Of a stretch of 64,000 nucleotides of DNA, positions 28,251-36,775 are shown piece by piece. The position numbers and the translations under genes are program-made. Within the stretch, counting starts at the first letter, position 1. Every line of letters begins with the position of its first letter. Under the pieces are notes generated by a model. It was given only the letters and a program-made list of their open reading frames with translations, had not been told where the DNA came from and did no database searches. The DNA is from Porifericola rhodea (GTDB lineage Bacteria > Bacteroidota > Bacteroidia > Cytophagales > Cyclobacteriaceae), in contig NZ_CP119421.1 in NCBI RefSeq assembly GCF_030506305.1, positions 984,354 through 1,048,353 on the forward strand, given 5' to 3'.

Positions 28251-29246
28251 TTACCAATAACAAGCCCCCTCTACATTAATTGCTTTTTGGGGTCGTTCAC
28301 TTGAATCTGGGTATTCCCAATTTTTATTAAATAATGTTTTATAATTAACTGCTATATTTTCTCCTGGACGATAATGTAAGACTTCATCATACTGTTCTTC
28401 CCACCTTTTCCCTTTTATACCAAATAATAATTGAAGACCTCCACCAATATGAACTGCTTTCTTGCCTATTCTTTTCACATGGGCAGCTAAAGGCAATCCG
28501 TAAGCTCCACACCCTAAAAGGCAAATATCAAAATCAATCTTTTCTATTAGGTTTTCCATATACTTCAGGGCGTCAAACCAATTTTCAAAAGGAACTTTAC
28601 TATCAGCAATTGATTGCACTGCACGTAAAGTTATTAACTCAAAATCTGGTAAGACGTTCTTATCTTGAAACAACTTTTCTCTTTTCCTATACTGACTTTG
28701 AATTGAGCGGTCAAAAGGATGTACTACCAAAACCTTTTTCTTTTTTAGCACCCTTGTCCAAGGTTGGTTTACAAAAAAAGGGTATAACATCTCTAGCTGT
28801 ACTTTTAAAACATCATCCCTAAGAGGCATATACTTTTCGTAATATTGATGACACCCTAGTAAGTCAATTTCAGGAATGTCATGTAAATAACGTTCTGAAA
28901 ATTTTTCTGCAGTTTCTTGAGATGGTGGAAAAATACCTGAATACATACTCATATATTTGAAATGAGATGTACTCCACCAAGGTGTGTGCGTTTTATCAGT
29001 TATGTATCTCACATATTTTTTGAAGAATGGGTCTTTAGAACTAACTGTTAAATAATTGTTTATTGCGTTTATTTCGGTAGTTCCAAATCTTGATATCATA
29101 CATGGTTTATCGGATATCAATAAATCATAAATTTTGTTATTGGATGATTGACGATCCAAATCGCATATAGGATTTAAAAATTGTTTCCTGATAACAAGTC
29201 TGTATCCTTTTTTTAAACCTCTAATTAGTATATCCTTAAATTTCAT
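28251..29246 (-). CDS. GT-D-fold-like protein of polysaccharide loci
   Basis: The 331-residue protein lacks membrane segments. CMISRFGTTEINAI at about 50-63 aligns with the R-F-G-D-G-E type motif of GT-D (DUF1792) glycosyltransferases, but the acidic pair is replaced by TTE. The late segment LGCGAYGLPLAAHVKRIG followed by HIGGGLQLLFGIKGKRW at about 243-280 is typical of a family often left hypothetical in capsule clusters. It probably acts as a glycosyltransferase or sugar-modifying enzyme in the cytoplasm. The next gene begins only two bases upstream in coordinates, so both are co-transcribed. Function is inferred from family resemblance and neighbours. Confidence 0.6.
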   Translation of the reverse strand: MKFKDILIRGLKKGYRLVIRKQFLNPICDLDRQSSNNKIYDLLISDKPCMISRFGTTEINAINNYLTVSSKDPFFKKYVRYITDKTHTPWWSTSHFKYMSMYSGIFPPSQETAEKFSERYLHDIPEIDLLGCHQYYEKYMPLRDDVLKVQLEMLYPFFVNQPWTRVLKKKKVLVVHPFDRSIQSQYRKREKLFQDKNVLPDFELITLRAVQSIADSKVPFENWFDALKYMENLIEKIDFDICLLGCGAYGLPLAAHVKRIGKKAVHIGGGLQLLFGIKGKRWEEQYDEVLHYRPGENIAVNYKTLFNKNWEYPDSSERPQKAINVEGACYW

Positions 29247-29248
29247 AA

Positions 29249-30262
29249 CTAACTTAATATATAACCATATTCTTTTAGTTTCTTACTATCCAATGACAAT
29301 TCATCAGCCAGTTTTTTGTTAGAGTCACAAAACCTACTTTGAAGATATAACATCTCTTCTGCAGTTAAGGCCCTTACTTCAACCTTCTTATTAATCTGTT
29401 TATTTAATAGTGATACCGGTATCAATTTTTTAAATAATCTACCTACTGTTACAATAGTATCCTCAGGGAGAATTTTTTTCAAAGTTAACTTTACATTATT
29501 CTTAATTACTTTTTCCAGAGTTGGATTGTCTACATATAGACTTTCCTTACCTTTCTTAGATATGTTTTGTGAGGCATTAACCATAGTGTTATATACAAAT
29601 TCTATGGACACATTAAAAACTTGGCCCAACAACCCATAGCTAGTTCTTTTATCTTTTTTTAGATCCTCAAACAATAATACATATACATTTTCAGCACCAA
29701 ATGAATCCTTGTAAGCCTTATACATTTCTGCATAATTAAAGATAAGATTTTCCAGAGACCTTTCATTCCCAAAGTTTTCGGTTATCCAGTTTCCATAGTC
29801 CTTAAATTTGGGTTGCTCACCAATGATAGAAAAATATTGTTGTGTATAAAAAGATGGGATCATAGTTAATTGACATCTCAATGTCATTAAAATTTTAACC
29901 TCATCAAAAATATCTTTAAAAACCTCCTTCAGTCTTTGAACATTGTCAACGGCTTTTCCACTACTATATGCCCAGGAAAAATTTTCGCAAAAAAAAGAGA
30001 TATTCTCATTAGAGACGACACTAATATCAGAATCTATTTTCTTTAATTCATTTAATTCTTTTTCTACATCCATAGTATACTCACCACTCATAACATAATT
30101 CAGAACATTTCTGCAATAAAAAGGACCTAAATAGTCCGACTCTTTATTTAAATGATTAAGGTATTCTATTTTACCTGCACTATGCAATGCAGCTAAAAGA
30201 TTTAGCTGGATAGATGTGGTGGCAGTTTTTGGATAGCCTATATGAACTACTAACGCCTTCAT
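29249..30262 (-). CDS. Sulfotransferase family protein
   Basis: The 337-residue protein starts with VVHIGYPKTATTSIQLNLL, the 5'-phosphosulfate-binding loop of PAPS-dependent sulfotransferases. The 3'-phosphate-binding region appears as MTLRCQLTMIPSFYTQQYF at about 126-144, with Arg-128 and Ser-137-type residues. VYVLLFEDLKKD near 195-206 is also family-typical. The reaction would move sulfate from PAPS to a sugar hydroxyl. Its ATG overlaps the flippase stop (ATGA). Sulfated surface glycans are common in marine bacteria, so the polysaccharide made here is probably sulfated. No PAPS synthesis genes are in the window. Confidence 0.85.
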   Translation of the reverse strand: MKALVVHIGYPKTATTSIQLNLLAALHSAGKIEYLNHLNKESDYLGPFYCRNVLNYVMSGEYTMDVEKELNELKKIDSDISVVSNENISFFCENFSWAYSSGKAVDNVQRLKEVFKDIFDEVKILMTLRCQLTMIPSFYTQQYFSIIGEQPKFKDYGNWITENFGNERSLENLIFNYAEMYKAYKDSFGAENVYVLLFEDLKKDKRTSYGLLGQVFNVSIEFVYNTMVNASQNISKKGKESLYVDNPTLEKVIKNNVKLTLKKILPEDTIVTVGRLFKKLIPVSLLNKQINKKVEVRALTAEEMLYLQSRFCDSNKKLADELSLDSKKLKEYGYILS

Positions 30263-31593
30263 TTTTTTCTATTTAAAAAAAACATTGTGCTAACACCAAC
30301 TCGTTTTTTCACAAAATAAACACCAAAAATATTTAACAAAGCCATAGTTGTTGCTGTGGCTAGAGCAGCGCCAATTATGCCTAAAAAATTAATTAACAAA
30401 ATATTAAGTAATGTATTAGCAATGGCAGAAATTAGAGTCATCACTCCCCAGGCTTTTTCTTGCCCACATAAAGTAATGATTAGTCCTACACATCCTGTGA
30501 TAACATTAATAAATTGACCTACTCCTAAGATAAGTAATGGAATATATCCATCATCAAACTCACTCCCCCAAATTCGTAACATAAATTTACCGGCTAATAC
30601 CAATACTAAAAAGCTACCTGCTCCGGCAATAAATAGGCCTATATTAACTTTACTAATCATCTTCTGCATAGCGGGTATTTGGTCATTGGCATACATAGAT
30701 GCTATACGGGGAGCCAAAACAGCATTGGTAATCTGCAAAATAAAGGAGGACACAAATGCTAGTTTGTAGGCAATAGAATATATTCCTACATCTTTGGGAG
30801 TTAAGTATCCTCCTATCATTATTGTATCTATACTATTTGCTATATTGTGAGTAGCTTGAACAAACAAAAGAGGTAGCCCTGCTTTTAACAAACTACCCCC
30901 TACATATTTTTTTGATAGTGACCCCTTCGTACTATACTCTTCATTACCAAACCTCCAATAGATATAAATTACTATAAAAACTATTATCCTAGATATTAAA
31001 TAGCAAGCTGCTATTGTTACGATGTTTATTGTGGCTTTTGAGGTATAGAGGATACCTATTAAGACTAAAACAATTAGCAAGTTTAAACTTTCGTCAACCA
31101 AACTACTTTGCCATACTTTGCCAACACCATTAAGAACAGAAGAAAAAATCCTCGAAAAAATCTGAAATACAATTGCAGAAGAAATAATATTAAATGGAGA
31201 AATTAAACTATCATCGAAAAAATAACCTAATACATTATCACCAAAAAAATAGCGTAAAACATAAAAGCCTATAACTAAAGGAAATGTTGTTACTATACAT
31301 GAATAAATTACACTATGAATTCTATTTAGGTTACTCCTGCTTTTTGCTATGGCTGTTTCTTTTACAATTACTGTTTGAAAGCCTAACAATACTATCATGA
31401 TTATAATATTAATAATCTGATTGGATAGATTTATTAAACCCAATCCTTCAGCACTTATAAGCTTGCTTATAAATATAGTTAACAGTAAATTAACAAACAT
31501 CCCGCCTCCTCTAACAGCTGACGTCAGAGTAGATGATTTGAAAAAAGAGCTATTTTTTACTTTAGGTAAAATTAATTTGAGGCTTGAAAGCAA
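30259..31593 (-). CDS. Wzx-type oligosaccharide flippase
   Basis: This 444-residue protein has the twelve-segment layout of the polysaccharide transporter (MOP) superfamily, beginning with SAVRGGGMFVNLLLTIFISK and GLGLINLSNQI. It carries the conserved middle pattern SIDTIMIGGYLTPKDVGIYS at about 252-271. It would flip undecaprenyl-linked repeat units to the periplasm for the Wzy-like protein. The start is TTG at 31593: a TAA lies directly upstream in frame, and no ATG occurs before residue 32, which is already inside the first membrane segment. Confidence 0.9.
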   Translation of the reverse strand: MLSSLKLILPKVKNSSFFKSSTLTSAVRGGGMFVNLLLTIFISKLISAEGLGLINLSNQIINIIIMIVLLGFQTVIVKETAIAKSRSNLNRIHSVIYSCIVTTFPLVIGFYVLRYFFGDNVLGYFFDDSLISPFNIISSAIVFQIFSRIFSSVLNGVGKVWQSSLVDESLNLLIVLVLIGILYTSKATINIVTIAACYLISRIIVFIVIYIYWRFGNEEYSTKGSLSKKYVGGSLLKAGLPLLFVQATHNIANSIDTIMIGGYLTPKDVGIYSIAYKLAFVSSFILQITNAVLAPRIASMYANDQIPAMQKMISKVNIGLFIAGAGSFLVLVLAGKFMLRIWGSEFDDGYIPLLILGVGQFINVITGCVGLIITLCGQEKAWGVMTLISAIANTLLNILLINFLGIIGAALATATTMALLNIFGVYFVKKRVGVSTMFFLNRKK

Positions 31594-31680
31594 TTATATA
31601 ATGTTAAACTATACTTATTAATTGTTACTTTTTTCAATCTTTAGTTGGACTAAGCTAGGTTAAGCATGAAAATGTATTAG

Positions 31681-31713
31681 GTCAAATAGATAAGTTCCCT
31701 TTGTCTATTTCGA
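31681..31713. other. Hairpin between flippase and Wzc genes
   Basis: GTC-A-AATAGA at 31681-31690 pairs with TCTATTT-C-GAC at 31704-31713 through a ten-pair stem with one bulge. No T-run follows on the minus strand, so it is not a clear terminator. It could moderate transcription from the high-GC Wzc gene into the AT-rich cassette. Confidence 0.35.
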
Positions 31714-31850
31714 CCTGATATATTATTATTTTCTTTTCTAGACATAAAGTTCTTACCTGTTCCAATAATCTCAGTCTTTCCTATTCATCCATATTTTTCC
31801 AGTATTCCGGAGGAGCAAAAAAACTTATCTAGCATCACTTCAGTGTTATA

Positions 31851-34208
31851 TTACCTTGCTAAAACACTTTTATTGTAATTTTTGTAATTTCCATTGTGTC
31901 CGTACCCATAGCCGTACCCATAGCCATAAGTACTACCATTTCTCTTTTTGGCATCATTCAATACCAACATCGGATGGTTGAGTTTCTTTTGCTGGTAGAT
32001 ATCCTCCGCAATTACTAATTGCTCTTTGAAGGTATAATTATAGCGTACGATATAAAGGGTAGAGTCTATATAGGGGGCCAGGTTAAAAGCATCGGCTACC
32101 TGCCCTACCGGAGGGCTGTCCAAAATAATATGGTCATACTGCTTTTTGAGGGTATCTATAAGACGCTGTACCTTTACGCCCATCATCAGTTCTGCCGGAT
32201 TTGGGGGTATAGGGCCGGAGCCCAGGGCATACAAACCAGGTACTTCGGGTACTGCCTGTACCAGGCTATCTACACTCAAATCTTCACTCACCAGATAATT
32301 GCTAATGCCCAGATTGTTTTTCAGCCTTAAGTCTTGCATCAGGCGGGGTTTGCGCAGGTCAAAACTGAGGATGATCACCTTTTTGCCAGAGAGCGCCAGG
32401 CTGGCCCCCAGGTTAATACTAAAAAAGGTCTTTCCCTCTCCCGAGCGGCTGGAGGTAATCAGTATCACCTTATTTTCTTTACCCAGGGTAGCAAAGTGCA
32501 GATTGGCCCGTATCAGGCGAAACATCTCGGTAATGGGGGCATGCTTGTCTTCCGCTACCACCAAGGCATCTTTTACCTCACTATGCATCACCTCACCCAG
32601 TATAGGGGTAGCCGTAATTTTTTCTACATCTCTCTGCTCACTTACCTTATCATTCAGCATTTCTTTGACATAAACTATACTAAAAGGAAATCCTATACCT
32701 AACATCAAGGCAATTAACAACACAATTTTCTTCTTAGGATTGACTGGAATCTCATCTGCCTGAGGAGGGTCAATGGTGCGAGAATTAGCGATAGTAGAAG
32801 CCTGGGAGAGGGCAGCTTCTTCCCGCTTTTGTAGCAAAAAGAGGTAAAGCTCCTGCTTGATGCTCTGCTGGCGGTTAATTTCCAGTAGCTCCCGCTCCAT
32901 CAGGGGCACCTGACGTATGCGGGACTCAAAGCGGCCCGAATTGGCTTGTAAATTTTTGAGGGTAATCTCCAGCCCCCGGCGTATGTTCTTAAGGTTCTCT
33001 TCTATATTAATTCGCAGATTGGCCAGTTGCTCATCTATAGACTGTACCATAGGGTGGTTAGGCTGGGTATTGCGTAAGATTTTGACTCTTTCCAGGAGCA
33101 GCTCATTAAATTTGGTAATCAGCCCCAGCAGGGTGGCATCTTCTATACTCAGGCTACTGGGCACCAGTTCAAATTCATTCTCTTCATTAACAATATAGCT
33201 TTCTATAGAGCTAAGTACGTCTATTTGTATACTCAGTTCGGCAATCTGCTTATTGTATTCACTGGCCTGCTCCAGGTAAAGCTCCGCTTCTGAGCTTACG
33301 TTGGTCAGCTCATTTCTGCGCTTGTAAAGCTCTACATCCTTTTCTACATCCGATAGCTCAGTGGTGAGGTAGCTGAGCCTCTCATCTATAAAGGAAATGG
33401 TATTGGCCGCCATCTGGTTCTTATCCTCTACCGCTTCCCTATTATAGACTTCTATTAAGCGGCCCAGTATATCTTCCGCTTTAGAAGGTACTGCATCTAC
33501 CATACTTAACTGTAGCACACTGGCATCTTTATTTACCGGGTTCACCGATAGTTTCTCCACATAGTCCCTTGCCAGTATGCGTAAGTCATGAAACTGTATG
33601 ATGATTTCCTTCTCTTCCAGCATATTGGGCTGGCCTACCAGGGTAAAGGTAGCATAGGGGCGCTCTACCTGCTGCCCTAGCTTATAAGGGAAGACATTGA
33701 TATTGCCGGCTTCATCCTCTTCCTCCAGTTCAAAATTATTTCCTCTGGTCCGTATAACAATGCTTTTCTCATAAGCGGAAGAGTCCAGTTGGCTGATAAT
33801 TGCTTTTACCGGAGCATTTTTCCCATACACTTCTACATCCCGTATACGGCCTTTCACAAAATAAGAGGTTTGCAGGCCCAGTTCGCCCAGCACCCTTTGC
33901 ATCAGGCTTTTGGAGCGCAGTATTTCTATCTCATTTTCCAGGTTTTTGGAGGTCTGAAAAATATCCAGTTCGGCAAACAGCTCCTCGCTAGAGAAACTGG
34001 GTCCTTTTTCATCATCTTTAATAAGTATGGTGCCACTGATATTGTATTCGGGGGTAGTGTAGCGGAGATACAGAAAGGCCGCGCCTACACTAAAGATGAG
34101 GCCAATAGCAAACCAATGCCAGTAGCGCAGGTATTTACGAATGAGGGCTTTAAGGTCTATAGGTTCGGCTTCTTCCATCTGCCAAAGGGCGCTGTCTTGC
34201 TCCTTCAT
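31851..34208 (-). CDS. Wzc-type polysaccharide co-polymerase with tyrosine autokinase
   Basis: This 785-residue protein has the full PCP-2a layout. A Wzz domain follows the first membrane segment at about 31-51, long coiled-coil regions cover about 265-470, and a GNVR/PCP loop with Pro-rich DPPQADEIPVNPKK precedes the second membrane segment at about 495-517. The BY-kinase domain has Walker A SSRSGEGKT near 589, Walker A' ILSFDLRKPR and Walker B HIILDSPP near 693. The C-terminus holds a tyrosine cluster (STYGYGYGYGYGH, then YKNYNKS), the usual autophosphorylation tail. It controls chain length and export by cycling phosphorylation. No partner phosphatase or outer-membrane export protein is in the window. 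Confidence 0.95.
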   Translation of the reverse strand: MKEQDSALWQMEEAEPIDLKALIRKYLRYWHWFAIGLIFSVGAAFLYLRYTTPEYNISGTILIKDDEKGPSFSSEELFAELDIFQTSKNLENEIEILRSKSLMQRVLGELGLQTSYFVKGRIRDVEVYGKNAPVKAIISQLDSSAYEKSIVIRTRGNNFELEEEDEAGNINVFPYKLGQQVERPYATFTLVGQPNMLEEKEIIIQFHDLRILARDYVEKLSVNPVNKDASVLQLSMVDAVPSKAEDILGRLIEVYNREAVEDKNQMAANTISFIDERLSYLTTELSDVEKDVELYKRRNELTNVSSEAELYLEQASEYNKQIAELSIQIDVLSSIESYIVNEENEFELVPSSLSIEDATLLGLITKFNELLLERVKILRNTQPNHPMVQSIDEQLANLRINIEENLKNIRRGLEITLKNLQANSGRFESRIRQVPLMERELLEINRQQSIKQELYLFLLQKREEAALSQASTIANSRTIDPPQADEIPVNPKKKIVLLIALMLGIGFPFSIVYVKEMLNDKVSEQRDVEKITATPILGEVMHSEVKDALVVAEDKHAPITEMFRLIRANLHFATLGKENKVILITSSRSGEGKTFFSINLGASLALSGKKVIILSFDLRKPRLMQDLRLKNNLGISNYLVSEDLSVDSLVQAVPEVPGLYALGSGPIPPNPAELMMGVKVQRLIDTLKKQYDHIILDSPPVGQVADAFNLAPYIDSTLYIVRYNYTFKEQLVIAEDIYQQKKLNHPMLVLNDAKKRNGSTYGYGYGYGYGHNGNYKNYNKSVLAR

Positions 34209-34508
34209 ATGTGTGCAATTTTTAGTCTATACTGGACGTCCAGGGCTGGCAATGCGGCAAATTATCTGGGCTACAGCCGCTTGCCAGTTTAGCTTATGTC
34301 AATTAATCTGTACTCAAAGGTTTAGAGGGAGGCAAGTCTCAGGTTAGCTACTTTACCTGCCCCGGGCTAATTTCTGTTTTTTACTTCTGCAAATCCTGCT
34401 TCCGGCATTATTAAATTGTTAAATCAGGATTACTTTTATAAGAGGTATCATAACAAATATACGACTTTTTCTGTATGCCTTGCAATAAACTCCTAAATTC
34501 TCAGCCTG
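34209..34508. other. Intergenic, no gene seen
   Basis: This 300-bp gap separates the Wzc gene from the WcaI-type gene. I found no coding frame, RNA or clear terminator on either strand. The part near 34340-34460 is AT-rich and may hold a promoter for the Wzc gene. Confidence 0.5.
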
Positions 34509-35804
34509 CTAAAAACGAGAGCCTAATCGGGTATTATAGCTGTTTGCCGGCTCCCCTACTACAATCTGCCCGCTTAGCTCATAGAGGTAAGCCTCAAAGC
34601 GAGGCAGCAGACTTTCTATGCTCATATGCTGCTGGGCATAGCTACGGGCATGGTAAGCATAGCTATGTGCGGGCTCCTGCTCAAAATACTGCCGCAAAGC
34701 ATAGAGCAGACCCGGCTCATTTTCCGCGTCGGCACAAACACCAAGCTTCTCTTTCTCTATCAGGCGGCGCAGGCCGGAACCCTCTTCGGCCGCTACCAGC
34801 GGCACACCTCCACAGGCCAGTATGCCGCTCAGCTTGGAGGGCATCACCAGGTCGGTGGCCCCCTTCTTCTGTAAAATCACGTGCAGATCGGCCATATTGA
34901 GCAGGTCGGGCAGCTCTTCTTTAGGCACCAGGGGGGCAAAGCGCACATGGCTGAGCCTGAGCTCCTCTTTTTGTGCCAGCAGCTCTCTTTTTGCTGCACC
35001 CTCTCCTACGATAAAGAAGTGCAGGTCCAGCCCCCTTTCTTCTGCCATAGCCGCGGTATTGAGCAGGGTATCCAGCCCCTGCTTACGACCAATATTACCG
35101 CTATAGAGCACTACCTTATCCCAGCTATTGTAGCCGTATTTTTCTTTTAAGCTGTCTTTTTCTTCCTTTTCATAAGGGTAGAGCGTAGCGGTATCTACCC
35201 AGTTTGGGAAGAGCCTGAGCTTTTCTTTGGCTACGCCCTTAGCCAGCACTTTGGCTTTCATGCCTTCGCTAATGGTAGTGACCAGATCGGCACGGCGCAT
35301 AAAGTAACGCTCAAAATTCTCCAGAAAGCGCAGTAAACCTTCGCGGCGGATGATGCCCAACTGGCGCGCAGCATCTACCTGCAAGTCCTGTATATGAAAC
35401 ACATAAGGCGTACCCCTGAGCCACTTCGCAAGCAGAGGAAATATACCAATAGGCAAAGGTGGGTAGATACAAAGCACCAGGTCAAAATTGCGCGGCAGCT
35501 TCTTTATCCACGATATGGCCGAGCTGGCCAGAAAAGAGAACTCATGCACCAGGCGGGTATAGCCATTGACATTTTTGGGCACATAAAATGGCCCTCTATG
35601 GACCTTTACCCCATTAATAGTTTCGCTATGCCAGCCTTTATGACGATAGCCGGCATGCACCCGCCATTCGGGATAATAAGGCAGGGCAGAGATAACCTCT
35701 ATCTGATGCCCCTGCTGTACCAGCCATTCGCACATCTCGGTAGTATACTTTCCAATGCCTGTCAGTTCCGGGTAGTAGTTGATGCCATATACAAGAATTT
35801 TCAT
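34509..35804 (-). CDS. WcaI-type family 4 glycosyltransferase
   Basis: The 431-residue GT-B protein opens with YGINYYPELTGIGKYTTEMCEWL, and the typical AGYRHKGWHSETINGVKVHR and FHIQDLQVDAA segments follow, as in colanic-acid WcaI fucosyltransferase-like proteins. The donor domain has VVLYSGNIGRKQGLDTLLN and LACGGVPLVAAEEGSGLRRLI. It likely adds an early sugar to the lipid carrier. It lies 35 bp after the truncated priming-transferase-like gene and is distinctly richer in G+C than the cassette beyond Wzc. Confidence 0.9.
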   Translation of the reverse strand: MKILVYGINYYPELTGIGKYTTEMCEWLVQQGHQIEVISALPYYPEWRVHAGYRHKGWHSETINGVKVHRGPFYVPKNVNGYTRLVHEFSFLASSAISWIKKLPRNFDLVLCIYPPLPIGIFPLLAKWLRGTPYVFHIQDLQVDAARQLGIIRREGLLRFLENFERYFMRRADLVTTISEGMKAKVLAKGVAKEKLRLFPNWVDTATLYPYEKEEKDSLKEKYGYNSWDKVVLYSGNIGRKQGLDTLLNTAAMAEERGLDLHFFIVGEGAAKRELLAQKEELRLSHVRFAPLVPKEELPDLLNMADLHVILQKKGATDLVMPSKLSGILACGGVPLVAAEEGSGLRRLIEKEKLGVCADAENEPGLLYALRQYFEQEPAHSYAYHARSYAQQHMSIESLLPRFEAYLYELSGQIVVGEPANSYNTRLGSRF

Positions 35805-35839
35805 AAGTAAGGTCTAGGGTTTAGCGTTGGAGTAAATTG

Positions 35840-36670
35840 CTAATGAGTAATGGTTGTTAGTCTTCCTTTGGGTGTCGTAGGCGTACGCCAGCGGCTCAAC
35901 CACTGCCGTCGTAATGAGGGCTTATACCAGAGCACCGAAAGGTCTTCTTCCAGTGCCAGATGCTGCACTCGCTTTTGGGGCAGCCGCCCCGGATGCAGAT
36001 AATACAGATAGATAAACTGACGATTGGCAAAGTCGTACATCTTCTGTAGATAGTCGGCACTGCCACCGCAGATATAAATTTCGTTCACCTGATTGTTGAG
36101 GCAGAATTGTTGTACTGCCTCCAGTCTGCCATTGACTACCGGGCTGTTGTAGGTATCATCAAAATAACCCAGAAAATGATGACTATGGGCGCTATGGCAG
36201 AGGTACTCTTTGAGCATACGGCTCTCCGGAGTATAGCCTAATATGACAAAGCGTTTGCAGCTTTTCTCTTTGGCCGAAAGGCGGCTGTAGGCCAGCAGCA
36301 GGCATAGCCTGGCTCCCAGTCCGGCTGCCAGCAGCAGTATACAGAAGAAAAGTATACCGGACTCCTCTCTGCTTAGCAGACCGAGGCCCAACAGGAAGTG
36401 CAGCACCAGCCCCTCTCCGGCCATAGCGGCAAGGGTACGCAGCGCCAGCCGTTTTTTGGAGATAATCTTATCGGGACGGTACAGTCCCAGGCAGTAGGAA
36501 AAACACAACCAGCAGAGGAACAGCATATAGCTGGCTGCCGGAGGGGTATACATCCAGGGAGGCAGCCCTTCATATGCCTGTAGACTACACCAGAGGGCAA
36601 AGAAGAGCAGATCGGGAAGTGCCAATATCAGGGTGCACATCCGGGAATAAGTAGGCTTTACACTGAGCAT
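35840..36670 (-). CDS. Polyprenyl glycosylphosphotransferase N-terminal half (lacks catalytic domain)
   Basis: The 276-residue protein has four membrane segments (about 14-32, 44-62, 75-98, 102-122) and a Rossmann/CoA-binding-like domain at about 140-235, starting KRFVILGYTPESRMLKEYL. This is the N-terminal half of WcaJ/WbaP-type priming enzymes. Those continue with a membrane helix and a bacterial sugar transferase domain of about 190 residues. Here the protein ends after LSVLWYKPSLRRQWLSRWRT and a short tail, and the next gene starts 35 bp later, so the catalytic part is missing. It is either a decayed gene or a stand-alone regulatory module. It is the first gene of the operon. Confidence 0.75.
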   Translation of the reverse strand: MLSVKPTYSRMCTLILALPDLLFFALWCSLQAYEGLPPWMYTPPAASYMLFLCWLCFSYCLGLYRPDKIISKKRLALRTLAAMAGEGLVLHFLLGLGLLSREESGILFFCILLLAAGLGARLCLLLAYSRLSAKEKSCKRFVILGYTPESRMLKEYLCHSAHSHHFLGYFDDTYNSPVVNGRLEAVQQFCLNNQVNEIYICGGSADYLQKMYDFANRQFIYLYYLHPGRLPQKRVQHLALEEDLSVLWYKPSLRRQWLSRWRTPTTPKGRLTTITH

Positions 36671-36703
36671 AATTAGATGCTTCTCTTTTTGTACATAACT
36701 ATC

Positions 36704-36775
36704 CTGTCCAGACAGTCGACATATTGTCCTTACGAGCAGGCATAGCTTACCCGCTTAACAATTGACAGATTGTCA
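36704..36775. promoter_or_regulatory. Cluster of GACA/TGTC dyads, possible operator
   Basis: Upstream of the operon's first ATG lie CTGTC-CA-GACAG (36704-36715), GACA-TAT-TGTC (36718-36728) and TGACA-GAT-TGTCA (36763-36775). Three dyads built from the same GACA/TGTC half-site within 72 bp are unlikely by chance in an AT-rich region. TAGTTATG on the minus strand, next to the first dyad, resembles a -7 element, but I could not place a matching -33 box. Confidence 0.45.
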
